64,000 nucleotides of DNA from Mycobacterium sp. 141 (GTDB lineage Bacteria; Actinomycetota; Actinomycetes; Mycobacteriales; Mycobacteriaceae). The stretch is from the NCBI RefSeq assembly GCF_000382405.1, contig NZ_KB908259.1, positions 186,001-250,000 of the forward strand. Reading direction: 5' to 3'. Below, one piece after another: positions 10,841-20,822 of the stretch. A model generated the notes under the pieces. That model did not search any database and was not told where the DNA came from. It saw nothing but the letters and a program-made list of their open reading frames with translations. The position numbers and the translations under genes were made by a program. Position 1 is the stretch's first letter, and each line of letters begins with the position of its first letter.

Positions 10841-12441
10841 CAGCACACCGTTGTCGGTGTCGCGACGATGATGCCGTCGGCACCGTGTCGAATGCTCAAC
10901 GGATGCTCCTGGATCTGGTCGGCTTCGGGGAAGTCGGCACGGTGGTGGCAGCCTCGCGATTCGGTACGGGCGAGCGCCGAGGCGGCCACCGCCCGCGCCG
11001 CCATGGTGAGTGTCGCGTCTTCAAAACTCCTGCGGTTCAGAGCTTCCCGTTGATGCGCTGTAGCCAGCACCTCACCAAGGCGACCCAGCCCAGCGGCGTC
11101 GCGGACCACGGACGCATGAGTGGACATCGCGTGCTGGAGCAGCTCGCGGTCGACGATGTCGAGGCGACGGTCCCGCGGGGCCTGCGCGCGGACCGACCCG
11201 ACCTGTGCCGCATGGTCGGCCGCGATACGTCCGGCACGACCTCCCACCACGAGCCCCTCGAGCAGGCTGTTGGAGGCCAGCCGGTTGGCGCCGTGCATAC
11301 CGGTGCGGGCCACTTCGCCCGCGGCGAACAAGCCGGGTAGTTCAGTGCGGCCGTGCACGTCGGTGGCCACGCCGCCACAGCTGTAGTGCGCACCGGGTAC
11401 CACCGGGATCGGTTCACGGGTCGGGTCGATTCCGGCTACGGCGCACGATGCCGTGACGGTCGGAAACCGACGCCGGAAATCGTTGATGCTGCGAGCGTCG
11501 AGATATACGCACGGGTCCCCGGTGGCGGTCAGACGGGCGTCGATGGCAGCTGCCACCACGTCGCGCGGCGCCAGATCGCCCATCGGGTGGACCCCGTCGG
11601 TCACCGAACGACCTTGTGAATCAACGAGAACAGCGCCTTCACCACGGATCGCCTCAGTTACCAGCGGCAGCGAGCCACCGGCGCGACCGGTGAACAGCAT
11701 GGTCGGGTGGAACTGGACGAATTCGATGTCGGCCACCGCCACCCCGGCCCACAGTGCCAGAGCGATGCCGTCGCCTGTCGAACCCTCGGGATTGGTGGTG
11801 GCCGAATACAGATGCCCAAGACCACCAGTGGCCAGGATCACCGACGGCGCGTGCAGGATGCCGATGCCGTCCTGGTTGTGCACGAGTACGCCGGTGACTA
11901 CGGAACCGTCGTGGAGAACCTGCAGTGCAACGTGATGACGCCGGATGTCCAGGTTGGTCGCCGCGACGTCGAGGGCGCGTTGCACTTCCGCGCCCGTGGC
12001 ATCGCCGCCGGCGTGGATGATGCGGTACCGGGTATGTCCACCTTCGCGGGTCAGTGCCCATCGGCCGGGAGTGGTCTCGTCGAACCGTGCACCGTCGCCG
12101 ACCAGGTCAGCCACGGCGCGGTAGCCGTCGGCGACGATCGAACGCACCGCGTCGTGATCGCACAAACCGCCCCCGGCCGCCAAGGTGTCGGCGACGTGCG
12201 CCTCGATCGAATCGTCGTTGCCAGGCATCGCAACGGCTATGCCACCCTGGGCATAGCTGGTCGCGGTCTCGCCGCTCTTGCTGAGCACCACGACCCGTCG
12301 GCCCCGTCGGTGCGCGGCGAGCGCCGCCACCAAGCCCGCAACCCCGGTGCCGATCACCACGACATCGGCGCGCTGTTGCCACAGCGTCGCCGTACCGCAG
12401 ACGAACGGGCGGCCGGCGATGCGAGCCGACAACGCGCTCAC
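10840..12441 (-). CDS. nadB: L-aspartate oxidase NadB
   Basis: FAD enzyme (533 aa) oxidising aspartate to iminoaspartate for quinolinate synthesis. N-terminal Rossmann motif [17 protein letters not shown]; substrate/FAD region [84 protein letters not shown]. All are standard for the succinate dehydrogenase/NadB flavoprotein family. The start is GTG 12441, overlapping the nadA stop as GTGA. A long upstream frame extension is inside nadA. Confidence 0.94.
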   Translation of the reverse strand: MSALSARIAGRPFVCGTATLWQQRADVVVIGTGVAGLVAALAAHRRGRRVVVLSKSGETATSYAQGGIAVAMPGNDDSIEAHVADTLAAGGGLCDHDAVRSIVADGYRAVADLVGDGARFDETTPGRWALTREGGHTRYRIIHAGGDATGAEVQRALDVAATNLDIRRHHVALQVLHDGSVVTGVLVHNQDGIGILHAPSVILATGGLGHLYSATTNPEGSTGDGIALALWAGVAVADIEFVQFHPTMLFTGRAGGSLPLVTEAIRGEGAVLVDSQGRSVTDGVHPMGDLAPRDVVAAAIDARLTATGDPCVYLDARSINDFRRRFPTVTASCAVAGIDPTREPIPVVPGAHYSCGGVATDVHGRTELPGLFAAGEVARTGMHGANRLASNSLLEGLVVGGRAGRIAADHAAQVGSVRAQAPRDRRLDIVDRELLQHAMSTHASVVRDAAGLGRLGEVLATAHQREALNRRSFEDATLTMAARAVAASALARTESRGCHHRADFPEADQIQEHPLSIRHGADGIIVATPTTVC

Positions 12442-13481
12442 TCGCCGCCGCCGGGTTGGCCGATGGCAATCATCCGTTGCACACTGGCGCGGCCCAGGCG
12501 GGCAGTTTCGGGATCGACGTGCACCTCGTCGGCCCCGTCGATCAGGCACCTCAGCAGGGCTGCCGGCGTGATCATCTTCATGTACCGGCAGGACGCCCGG
12601 TCGTTGACCGCCAGAAAGTCGATTTCCGGTGCGGCGCGACGCAACTGGTGCAGCATGCCGATCTCGGTGGCCACCAACACCTCGTGCGCCCGGGTTTCTC
12701 GCGCTGCGTCCAGCATGCCGCCGGTGGACAGGATCTTCACCCGCTCCTCGGGCACCGCCCCTTCGCCAGCCAGGTACAACGCCGAAGTGGCACAACCGCA
12801 TTCGGGGTGCACGAACAGTTCGGCATCCGGGTGCGAGCGCGCCTGGTCGGCAAGTTCGTCACCGTTGATGCCGGCGTGCACGTGGCATTCACCGGCCCAG
12901 ATGTGCATGTTCGTGCGGCCGGTGACGCGCCGGACGTGCGCTCCGAGGAACTGGTCGGGGCAGAACAGCACTTCGCGGTCCGCGGGAATGGAAGCGACGA
13001 CGTCGACGGCATTCGCGGACGTGCAGCAGATGTCGGTGAGCGCCTTCACCGCTGCGGTCGTGTTGACATAGGACACGACGACGGCGTCGGGATACTCGTC
13101 CTTCCATGCCCGCAGTTGCTCGACGGTGATCGAATCAGCCAACGAGCAGCCCGCACGCTGATCGGGAATCAGGACAGTCTTGGCCGGGCTGAGGATCTTG
13201 GCGGTCTCGGCCATGAAATGCACGCCGCAGAACACGATGGTGTCCTCGGGAGCGTCGGCAGCGATGCGGGACAGCGCCAACGAATCGCCGACATGGTCGG
13301 CGACGTCCTGAATCTCAGGCAGCTGGTAGTTGTGCGCCAACAGCGTCGCGCCACGCTGGTCGACAAGCCGACGAATCTCGGCGGCCCAGCGCTCGTCACC
13401 GACCACGCCGGTATAGCCGTCGGGACCGGCCACGATCATGTCGGCCAACTCCCCCGCAGTCGTGCTATCGAGAACCGTCAC
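12438..13481 (-). CDS. nadA: Quinolinate synthase NadA
   Basis: [4Fe-4S] enzyme (347 aa) condensing iminoaspartate with dihydroxyacetone phosphate. Seen: [69 protein letters not shown] and STGGML. The cysteine in the ICCTS and PECGC motifs and the one in AGCSLAD provide the cluster ligands expected for this family. GTG start at 13481 with GGAGG about 6 nt upstream. First gene of nadA-nadB-nadC; controlled by the palindrome at 13506-13528. Confidence 0.95.
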   Translation of the reverse strand: MTVLDSTTAGELADMIVAGPDGYTGVVGDERWAAEIRRLVDQRGATLLAHNYQLPEIQDVADHVGDSLALSRIAADAPEDTIVFCGVHFMAETAKILSPAKTVLIPDQRAGCSLADSITVEQLRAWKDEYPDAVVVSYVNTTAAVKALTDICCTSANAVDVVASIPADREVLFCPDQFLGAHVRRVTGRTNMHIWAGECHVHAGINGDELADQARSHPDAELFVHPECGCATSALYLAGEGAVPEERVKILSTGGMLDAARETRAHEVLVATEIGMLHQLRRAAPEIDFLAVNDRASCRYMKMITPAALLRCLIDGADEVHVDPETARLGRASVQRMIAIGQPGGGE

Positions 13482-13505
13482 GGCGGCCTCCTCAATCCAA
13501 TCCAG

Positions 13506-13528
13506 GTTTTCGACTTATAATCGAAAAC
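13506..13528. promoter_or_regulatory. NrtR-type operator and divergent nad promoters
   Basis: Perfect inverted repeat GTTTTCGA-N7-TCGAAAAC (arms 13506-13513 and 13521-13528) lies between nadA and the Nudix regulator. TATAAT (13516-13521) in its centre sits 7 nt before the nrtR ATG, so it is probably the -10 of a leaderless nrtR mRNA. On the other strand TATAAG (13520-13515) could be the nadA -10. A repressor bound here would cover both promoters. Operator assignment is inferred from position and symmetry. Confidence 0.75.
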
Positions 13529-14221
13529 ATGTCACATGGTAGCACCGAGCATGAAGTGCTCGCCGTCGTGTTCCAGGTTCGCGGCCTCGACTCCCGGCAA
13601 CCGGTGCTCAACGTGCTGCTATGGCAGCGTGCCCGTGAACCCGAACGCGGCAAGTGGTCCCTGCCCGGCGGCCGGTTGGGTGAGGACGAGGATCTGACCA
13701 GCTCGGTCCGCCGCCAGCTTGCCGAGAAAGTGGACCTGCAACAATTGGCCCACCTGGAACAACTCGCGGTGTTCTCCGCGCCGGGCCGCGTTCCCGGAGT
13801 CCGCACGATCGCATCGACGTTCCTGGGGCTGGTGCCCTCCCCCGCCATGCCGGAACTGCCTCCGGACACCCGATGGCACCCGGTCCACGACCTGCCCCCG
13901 ATGGCCTTCGACCACGCCCCGATGGTCGAACACGCGCAGGCCCGCCTGGTCGCGAAGATGTCCTACACCAACATCGGGTTTGCCTTGGCGCCAACGGAAT
14001 TCGCCCTCTCGACATTGCGCGACGTGTACGGTGCCGCGCTCGGCTACCAGGTCGACACAACCAACCTGCAACGGGTCCTCGAACGCCGCAACGTCATCAC
14101 CCGCACCGGTACCACTGCCCGCTCGGGGCGCAGCGGAGGGCGCCCGGCAGCGCTGTACCGCTTCACCGAATCGCACTATCGCGTGACCGACGAATTCGCC
14201 GCACTACGCCCGCCTGGGTGA
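13529..14221 (+). CDS. nrtR: NrtR-type Nudix-domain repressor of NAD synthesis
   Basis: 230-aa two-domain protein: N-terminal Nudix-like fold (about residues 8-135) and C-terminal winged HTH (about 145-225). The Nudix box is degenerate: GGRLGEDEDLTSSVRRQLAEK replaces the usual Gx5Ex7REUxEExGU pattern, as in the NrtR/NdnR regulators that bind ADP-ribose-type ligands rather than hydrolyse them. The C-terminal part (TLRDVYGAALGYQVDTTNLQR, GRSGGRPAALYRF) matches that HTH. Divergent from nadABC, so it most likely represses NAD de novo synthesis and itself. A residual hydrolase activity cannot be excluded. Confidence 0.88.
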   Translation: MSHGSTEHEVLAVVFQVRGLDSRQPVLNVLLWQRAREPERGKWSLPGGRLGEDEDLTSSVRRQLAEKVDLQQLAHLEQLAVFSAPGRVPGVRTIASTFLGLVPSPAMPELPPDTRWHPVHDLPPMAFDHAPMVEHAQARLVAKMSYTNIGFALAPTEFALSTLRDVYGAALGYQVDTTNLQRVLERRNVITRTGTTARSGRSGGRPAALYRFTESHYRVTDEFAALRPPG

Positions 14222-14263
14222 CCCGGCTGGATTCTTAGACCCTTCTTAAGCAAGAATGCCGGG

Positions 14264-15595
14264 ATGAACTTGGGCAGTGTCGCCGACTTGACGGGCGCCG
14301 AGTGGATCGGTCGTACCCCGCACGAGGAGCTCGATCGCGCTGCCCGGCCTCAGCTGCCGGCCGACGATCCGTTCTACACACCACCAGCCGGCTTCCAGCA
14401 CGCCGCTCCCGGCACCGTGCTGCGCAGCCGCGACGTGGAGCTGTCCTTCCTCGGGTTCATCCCGCAGCGTCTGCACGCCACACAACTGCTCTATCGGTCG
14501 ACCGACCGCAACGGGGTCCCCGAAGCCGCAGTCACCACGGTGATCATTCCGCCCGATGCCGAACCGGACTGTCCGCTGGTGTCCTACCAATGCGCAATCG
14601 ACGCCATCACCGGGCGCTGTTTCCCGTCGTACGCGTTGCGCCGCCACGCCAAGGCCACCGGATCGTTGGCCCAACTCGAACTCCTGCTGATCACCGCTGC
14701 GGTGGCCCAGGGTTGGGCGGTGTCGATCCCTGACCACGAAGGCATCCGAGGGATGTGGGGTGCGCCCTACGAGCCCGGCTATCGCATTCTCGACGGGCTG
14801 CGGGCCGCGCTGGAATCCGAACACCTCGGTCTCTCTCCGGAGGCCCGCATAGGTCTGTGGGGCTACTCGGGCGGTGGGCTCGCCACCGGCTGGGCCGCGG
14901 AGACCTGTGAATCCTATGCGCCCGAACTCAACATCGTCGGCGCTGTCCTTGGCTCGCCAGTCGGCGATCTCGGAAATACCTTCCGCAAGCTGAACGGCAC
15001 CATTTTCTCCGGCCTGCCCGCACTGGTGGTCGCCGCGCTCGCCGACATCTACCCGGAGCTCAACCGCGTCATCGCCGAACACGCCACCCGCGAAGGCCGC
15101 AACCTGCTGGACCGGCTGCACCGGATGACCACTGTGGAAGCCGTTCTGCGCCTCATCGGCACCGACATGGACGATCTCGTGGACATGCCGCTGGAAGAGA
15201 TCCTCGCCATGCCCGAGGTCAGTGACGTGTTCGATGACATCAAGCTCGGGACTGCTGCTCCGCGGCCGCCGGTGCTCATCGTCCAGGCCGTGCACGACGA
15301 AATCATCTCGGTCGACGACATCGACGCCCTCGCCGACGTGTACGCCACGGGTGGCACCGATGTCACCTACCACCGCGACATGTTCTGCGACCATCTGCTG
15401 CTGCATCCCATGTCAGCCCCGATGGCGCTGCGCTGGCTGGTGGACCGGTTCGCCGAGCGCCCGCTCAGCGAGCACATGGTGCGAACCAAATGGCCGACGC
15501 TGCTCAACCCCATGACCTACGTGGGGATGGCCCGGCTCGCCGGCGTCGGCATCAAGATGGTCACCGGCCGGACAGTGCGACACCGGCCGCTCTGA
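14264..15595 (+). CDS. Secretory-lipase-family alpha/beta hydrolase (Rv1592c-like)
   Basis: 443-aa alpha/beta hydrolase similar to the LIP (secretory lipase) family and to M. tuberculosis Rv1592c in size and position next to bioB/nad genes. The nucleophile elbow is GYSGGG (near residue 205, in [17 protein letters not shown]); the acid is probable in [15 protein letters not shown] and the His in FCDHLLLHP. No clear signal peptide: the N-terminus is hydrophilic. Lipid-ester hydrolysis is known for Rv1592c-type proteins; substrate here unknown. Convergent with the DUF2567 gene, 6 nt apart. Confidence 0.82.
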   Translation: MNLGSVADLTGAEWIGRTPHEELDRAARPQLPADDPFYTPPAGFQHAAPGTVLRSRDVELSFLGFIPQRLHATQLLYRSTDRNGVPEAAVTTVIIPPDAEPDCPLVSYQCAIDAITGRCFPSYALRRHAKATGSLAQLELLLITAAVAQGWAVSIPDHEGIRGMWGAPYEPGYRILDGLRAALESEHLGLSPEARIGLWGYSGGGLATGWAAETCESYAPELNIVGAVLGSPVGDLGNTFRKLNGTIFSGLPALVVAALADIYPELNRVIAEHATREGRNLLDRLHRMTTVEAVLRLIGTDMDDLVDMPLEEILAMPEVSDVFDDIKLGTAAPRPPVLIVQAVHDEIISVDDIDALADVYATGGTDVTYHRDMFCDHLLLHPMSAPMALRWLVDRFAERPLSEHMVRTKWPTLLNPMTYVGMARLAGVGIKMVTGRTVRHRPL

Positions 15596-15601
15596 GCCGT
15601 C

Positions 15602-16273
15602 TCACGCCCCGGGTTGGCCCACCGTGGCCGGCAGCACCGGATAGGCGGTCGTGTCCTCGGGCGGCCATGCGCCCAGATCGTCACGAGCTGCGGAAACCGC
15701 CATCAAGGCATAGACCAACGCTGCGACGGCCGCCGGGAACAGGATCGTCGTGGCGATCTGCAGCGGGCCGTGCCCGAAGAACACCGGAGGAGCTTCCACG
15801 ACATAGTGCACGCGATGTTCGGGAGTGACCGGAGCTCCGAGCACGTCGATAGTGCCGTACCGCAGATGTGCCAGAGCGACGCCCACGCCGGCCGCAGTCG
15901 CAGCCGACACCGCACATCCGACGGCCAGTGCCCCGACGAGCACCGGGCCGCGGTGCTCGCGCCACTGCCACACCAGCACGGCCGCCACCACCGACAGCAC
16001 CACCACGAAACCGACGAACACAAACGCCGCGATGAAGAAGTTGTCGGACTCGCTGCCGAGGTAGGCCTGGACCCGATCGCCGCTGCGCGTCAACGCCACC
16101 ACTCCGTGGATCGGCGGCGCCAACCACGCCCACAGCGCACCGACGACCGCGCCCGCCACCGCCAGCGCCGCGACGACCGTCACCACTGCGCGCTGTCGTG
16201 AAATATGCGGGGCGAGAGCATCATCGGTCACAGTGACGAAAACGCTTGCGGGCTCTTCGGCGGGCATGCTCAT
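15602..16273 (-). CDS. DUF2567-family membrane protein
   Basis: 223-aa protein with four hydrophobic segments (about residues 28-52, 78-101, 108-132 and 183-207 by eye) and a short acidic N-terminus (MSMPAEEPASVFVTVTDD). It corresponds in size, topology and position to the DUF2567 protein Rv1591. Function unknown. Its ATG at 16273 overlaps the stop of a mini-cistron (ATGA). It lies downstream of bioB and bsaP on the same strand and is probably cotranscribed with them, but nothing in it suggests a biotin role. Confidence 0.78.
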   Translation of the reverse strand: MSMPAEEPASVFVTVTDDALAPHISRQRAVVTVVAALAVAGAVVGALWAWLAPPIHGVVALTRSGDRVQAYLGSESDNFFIAAFVFVGFVVVLSVVAAVLVWQWREHRGPVLVGALAVGCAVSAATAAGVGVALAHLRYGTIDVLGAPVTPEHRVHYVVEAPPVFFGHGPLQIATTILFPAAVAALVYALMAVSAARDDLGAWPPEDTTAYPVLPATVGQPGA

Positions 16274-16305
16274 CGCGGTACTCGGCTCTTCGCGCAAGCG
16301 CTCAT
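16270..16305 (-). repeat. MSACAK mini-cistron between bsaP and the DUF2567 gene
   Basis: ATG 16305 overlaps the bsaP stop (ATGA). The mini-ORF encodes [11 protein letters not shown] and its TGA (16272-16270) overlaps the next ATG. The same 18-nt opening occurs in the other two sites, but the 3' part differs, so only the first six codons are conserved. Confidence 0.82.
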
Positions 16306-16553
16306 CGTTCAGCCTCGAGGTCCTTCGAGTCCACCACTCCGTGCCGCGAGCACTTCGCCCACCAACCATCTGGGCGCACCTGCACAATCATGCGGCGGCC
16401 ACATCCGGCGCAGAACCGTGGCGGCTCAAGGCCCAACTGCGCGGCGGTCGGAACTGCCGCGCCAGCCACCGCGTTGACCTCGACTCCGGTGTAGACGTTG
16501 TACACACCGGCGCTGACGGGCGCGGGCAGCGCCGGCATCTCGCTAATCATCAC
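16302..16553 (-). CDS. bsaP: Biotin synthase auxiliary protein BsaP
   Basis: Small 83-aa protein directly downstream of bioB, matching the Rv1590 family recently reported as BsaP, a [4Fe-4S] protein that mycobacterial BioB needs for converting dethiobiotin to biotin. The C-terminal half holds the conserved metal-ligand candidates: CAGCGRRM, then WWAKCSRHG. The N-terminal half ([10 protein letters not shown]) is also family-typical. Start is GTG 16553 or the adjacent ATG 16550; the bioB stop is 9 nt upstream. Its own stop overlaps a mini-cistron. Confidence 0.85.
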   Translation of the reverse strand: MMISEMPALPAPVSAGVYNVYTGVEVNAVAGAAVPTAAQLGLEPPRFCAGCGRRMIVQVRPDGWWAKCSRHGVVDSKDLEAER

Positions 16554-16561
16554 CCACAGTT

Positions 16562-17699
<1,138 letters not shown>

Positions 17700-17705
17700 A
17701 GCGGC

Positions 17706-18308
17706 GTGCAACTCCACAAACCCGACGTGGTGGATGCGGCGGCGGCCATCCTCGACAGCTACGGCGTCGCGGACCTGACCATGCGGCGACTGGCCCGCGA
17801 ACTCAACGTCAGCCCGGGCGCGCTGTACTGGCACTTTGCCAACAAGCAGGAGTTGCTCGGGGCCGTGGCAGACCGCATTCTGGAGCCCGCCGGCACCGAT
17901 GCGGAGGCCTTCGCGTGGCGCGACCGGATCCACGAGATCTGCGCGGCCCTGCGAAACGCTCTGCTGTCGCACACCGACGGCGCCGAGCTCGTATCGTCCA
18001 GCTTCGCGGCCGGTCAGTCGGCCCGCGCCGCCGCGATCGTCGCGCAACTCACCGAGGCTGCCCGTGACGCCGGTGTGGCGGAGCAAGACGCCCAACCCGC
18101 AGCTCGCACCGTGATGTATTACGTCCTCGGATTCACCGTCGACGAGCAGTCCCGGCTGCAGTGGGATGCGGCCGGCGCGCTCACCGACGAGCAGTCGGTG
18201 TTGATGGCCGATACCGGCCGCGAGTTCACATTTGGGCTGCAACTGCTCGTCGACGGACTCGGCGTGCACGGCGCTGACCTTGGCGCGCTGCAGCTGCACT
18301 TCGAATAG
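17706..18308 (+). CDS. bioQ: TetR-family biotin repressor BioQ
   Basis: 200-aa TetR-type regulator. N-terminal HTH: DVVDAAAAILDSYGVADLTMRRLARELNVSPGALYWHFANKQELL, a full TetR signature (quoted in pieces: RRLARELNVSPGALYWHF is the helix-turn-helix). The C-terminal ligand domain is alpha-helical and resembles the TetR_C class of tetracycline-like repressors. Divergent from bioB across a palindromic operator that also occurs upstream of bioF, which strongly favours BioQ. Leaderless GTG start at 17706. Confidence 0.88.
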   Translation: MQLHKPDVVDAAAAILDSYGVADLTMRRLARELNVSPGALYWHFANKQELLGAVADRILEPAGTDAEAFAWRDRIHEICAALRNALLSHTDGAELVSSSFAAGQSARAAAIVAQLTEAARDAGVAEQDAQPAARTVMYYVLGFTVDEQSRLQWDAAGALTDEQSVLMADTGREFTFGLQLLVDGLGVHGADLGALQLHFE

Positions 18309-18353
18309 CACACGGCCGCAAGCGATCTGGCCGCAGTGGAGTTCGATCGCAGG

Positions 18354-18863
18354 TCAGCCGATCAGGTGCTCCGTCCTGTGGTCGCCGTCCCATCGCCGCA
18401 GACCCGTGATCTCGCCGGTGATCTCTCGCGGCCGGCCAGCGATCCGCAGCGCCGCGGCGAGCTTTGCCGGGGAGATCCGGCGGGCCAGCGTGACATGTGG
18501 AGTCCAGTGCCCTGGTTCGGTGTGCGGCATCGGACCCGGCGTCATCAGCGGTAGGCAGGACCGATAGATGTGGGCATGCACATCGAGGAGCTCCGGCGAA
18601 GGCAGCAACAGCCGACCGAGCACGTCGGCCGACCGCCCGAAGATCAGTGTGGCGCCCACATGACAGGGCAGCGGGAAGCGGTCGGCGATCGGCAGTAAGA
18701 CCGTCTCGACCGCCGGGTCGATGTGTTGGGCTACCGTCAGCGTCGCGTGTGGCCGGCTCGCCGGCGCCTGGCTGGGGATCCCGGCCTCACGCAGTCCGTC
18801 CCAGATACCGCGGACCACTGCCTCGGTATCGGCGTCGAACACGAACTCGACGGAATGCACCAC
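18354..18863 (-). CDS. 2H-phosphoesterase (2'-5' RNA ligase-like) protein
   Basis: 169-aa protein with two HxTx motifs, HATLTV (about residue 39) and HVTLAR (about residue 122), the signature of the 2H phosphoesterase superfamily (RNA ligase/cyclic phosphodiesterase). The substrate is unknown. It matches in size and position the Rv1571 protein that ends the bioA-bioF-bioD region of M. tuberculosis, so the linkage to biotin genes is conserved, though a functional link is unproven. GTG start at 18863, 1 nt after the last mini-cistron stop. Confidence 0.78.
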   Translation of the reverse strand: MVHSVEFVFDADTEAVVRGIWDGLREAGIPSQAPASRPHATLTVAQHIDPAVETVLLPIADRFPLPCHVGATLIFGRSADVLGRLLLPSPELLDVHAHIYRSCLPLMTPGPMPHTEPGHWTPHVTLARRISPAKLAAALRIAGRPREITGEITGLRRWDGDHRTEHLIG

Positions 18864-18864
18864 G

Positions 18865-18923
18865 CTAGTCGCTCTTCGCGCAAGCGCTCATCATGCCCAT
18901 TTCCTCTTCGCGCAAGCGCTCAT
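18865..18923 (-). repeat. Two MSACAK mini-cistrons between bioD and the 2H gene
   Basis: Copy 1 (18923-18891): ATG overlaps the bioD stop (ATGA) and encodes [10 protein letters not shown]; its TGA shares the A of the next ATG (TGATG). Copy 2 (18891-18865) encodes MSACAKSD and stops at TAG one nt before the GTG of the downstream gene. The opening 18 nt are identical to the other copies; the 3' halves differ from each other, so this pair is not a recent exact duplication like the his one. Confidence 0.82.
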
Positions 18924-19603
18924 CGGCCGCACAGGCTCTCGATCCACCCTCGGTCGAACGCGCTAGCGCTGATCGCGTCGAACTCGTCGGCAGTCACGGT
19001 CCCAGCGCCGGCGGGCAGTACTGCGCGTAGCGGCGCCAGCCGGGCCAACTCCGTGAGGTTGCCTTCCTCGGCCGGGCCGGGTTGCGCGGGCCAAGCGCCG
19101 ATCACCAAACCCGCACATGGAATACCTTGCCCTGCAAGCGATTCAAGAGTCAGTTCAGTGTGGTTGAGAGTGCCGAGACCGGCGCGGACCACAATCAGCA
19201 CGGGTGCGGACAGTTCGGCCGCGAGGTCGCGTAGTGTCACGCCGTCCGCGCCGATCCGCACCAGCAGCCCGCCGGCTCCCTCCACCAGGGTCAACCGCCC
19301 GGGCGCGTCCACGGAAAGCGTCGCCGTGACCAGTTCGGCGCGGGTGGGCAGCGTCAGTCCCGCCCGTTGTGCGGCCGCCTCGGGCGCCAGTGGTTCGGGA
19401 TAGCGCCAGTCCCCGTGAAGCGCGGCGACTCCGGCAAGCCTGCGGACTTCACCGAGGTCGTCGTCGCCGTCGGCGGTCCCGGTCTGCACCGGTTTGCACA
19501 CGGCCACATCGCTGCCTGCGAGCCGGGCTGCGCACGCCAGTGCCGCAGTGCCTACGGTTTTCCCGACGCCGGTGTCAGTGCCGGTGACGATGACGATGCT
19601 CAT
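18920..19603 (-). CDS. bioD: Dethiobiotin synthetase BioD
   Basis: ATP-dependent carboxylase (227 aa) forming the ureido ring of dethiobiotin. P-loop [10 protein letters not shown] at the N-terminus, KPVQTG, and [12 protein letters not shown] are the classical BioD motifs. ATG 19603 overlaps the bioF TGA. The upstream in-frame extension lies in bioF. Intact and of usual mycobacterial length. Confidence 0.95.
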   Translation of the reverse strand: MSIVIVTGTDTGVGKTVGTAALACAARLAGSDVAVCKPVQTGTADGDDDLGEVRRLAGVAALHGDWRYPEPLAPEAAAQRAGLTLPTRAELVTATLSVDAPGRLTLVEGAGGLLVRIGADGVTLRDLAAELSAPVLIVVRAGLGTLNHTELTLESLAGQGIPCAGLVIGAWPAQPGPAEEGNLTELARLAPLRAVLPAGAGTVTADEFDAISASAFDRGWIESLCGR

Positions 19604-20748
19604 GGGCGGGCGGCCGCGAGCACCTCGGTCAGCACCCGCCGCGCCAGCTCCATCTCGTCGTCGGACAGCGAAGCTCGCGCGGTCAGCCGCAGGCGCGAGG
19701 TTCCGGCCGGGACGGTCGGGGGACGGAAGCAGCCCACCCGCACGCCCCGTTCCAGACAAGCCATGGCGGCAGCGAAAGCAACTTCGGGCTCGCCGAGAAT
19801 CACCGACACCACCGCGGAGTCGGGGGCGCCCGTCACACCCGAGATCCGGGCCAACTCGGCAGCGTGGGTCAACACTGCCTGGGCCCGCTGCGGCTCGGCG
19901 ATCAGCACACGCAGCGCCGCGTACGCGGCGCCGACGGCGGCCGGCGCCAGCCCGGTGTCGAAGATGAACGGCCGGGCCGCGTCGATCAGGTGGGCCCGCA
20001 CCGCCTCGGGCCCGAGAACCACGCCCCCCTGGCTGCCCAGCGCCTTCGACAGCGTGGTCGTCATGACCACGTCGGGCGCTCCCGCCAGCCCCACCTCATG
20101 CAGCAGCCCCTGTCCGCCGGTACCGCGGACACCGAGACCATGCGCCTCGTCGACGATCAGCAGCGCGCCGTGGCGACGGCACACCGCGTCCAGTTCGCGC
20201 AGCGGGGCCAGCACACCGTCGGCGCTGAACACCGACTCGGTCACCACGACCGCACGCTTTTCGGCGCGCCCACCAAGCGCGGCCTCGACCGCGGCCACGT
20301 CGCGATGCGGTGAGACCACCACCCGGGCGCGCGAGAGCCGGCACGCGTCGACCAGCGACGCGTGGGTCAACGCATCGGACACCACCAGCGAGCCGGGTCC
20401 GGACAGCGCCACGACAGCCCCGAGATTCGCGGTGTACCCCGACGAAAAGACCAGGGCGGACTCGGCACCGACGAACCCGGCGAGGGCGTTCTCGAACTCC
20501 TCATGCAGTTCGGTGTTACCGGTCACCAGGCGCGATCCGCCGGCGCCGGCACCCCAGGTACGCAATGCCTCGACCCCGCCGTCGAGCACGTCAGGGTGCT
20601 GCGACAAACCCAGGTAGTCGTTGGAGGCCAGGTCGAGCTCAGCCCCGACCGGTGGGCGGACCCGCAATTCGCGTCGCAATCCGTCGGCCCGGCGCTGCTG
20701 TTCGACGTCGGCCAGCCAGGACAACGGGGAAAGATCCGTGCGGGTCAC
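19600..20748 (-). CDS. bioF: 8-amino-7-oxononanoate synthase BioF
   Basis: PLP-dependent alpha-oxoamine synthase (382 aa) condensing pimeloyl thioester with alanine. Motifs: [53 protein letters not shown] and the PLP lysine in [14 protein letters not shown] chose GTG 20748 because GAGGAG lies 6 nt upstream; the longer frame to 20811 runs through the operator and repeats. It is the first gene after the internal BioQ-type promoter at the end of bioA. Confidence 0.95.
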   Translation of the reverse strand: MTRTDLSPLSWLADVEQQRRADGLRRELRVRPPVGAELDLASNDYLGLSQHPDVLDGGVEALRTWGAGAGGSRLVTGNTELHEEFENALAGFVGAESALVFSSGYTANLGAVVALSGPGSLVVSDALTHASLVDACRLSRARVVVSPHRDVAAVEAALGGRAEKRAVVVTESVFSADGVLAPLRELDAVCRRHGALLIVDEAHGLGVRGTGGQGLLHEVGLAGAPDVVMTTTLSKALGSQGGVVLGPEAVRAHLIDAARPFIFDTGLAPAAVGAAYAALRVLIAEPQRAQAVLTHAAELARISGVTGAPDSAVVSVILGEPEVAFAAAMACLERGVRVGCFRPPTVPAGTSRLRLTARASLSDDEMELARRVLTEVLAAARP

Positions 20749-20759
20749 CTTGATGCTCC

Positions 20760-20809
20760 TCGGTGGCGTGCCGACAAATTGAACGCGTCGGCGGTGCCGA
20801 CAATTGAAC
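20760..20809. repeat. Two 25-bp leader repeats upstream of bioF
   Basis: A near-exact unit (20785-20809) and a diverged one (about 20760-20784) match the three units upstream of bioB and end in ATTGAAC. The self-complementary GTCGGC-ACC-GCCGAC is perfect in the first. The unit count differs (two against three), as expected for a tandem array that expands and contracts. Confidence 0.75.
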
Positions 20810-20822
20810 ACCGTTCAGGCTA
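20805..20822 (-). promoter_or_regulatory. BioQ-type operator and bioF promoter within the bioA 3' end
   Basis: TGAACACCGTTCA (20805-20817), identical to the bioB site, overlaps the bioA stop codon (20817-20815). TAGCCT at 20822-20817 on the minus strand is in the same position as the TAACCT -10 of bioB. The -10, operator and first leader repeat are therefore duplicated as a unit of about 35-40 bp at the two loci. Confidence 0.75.

Noticed and set aside
11707..13071. Long plus-strand frame across nadB and nadA
   Set aside because: Antisense to two well-supported nad genes, with no recognisable motifs.
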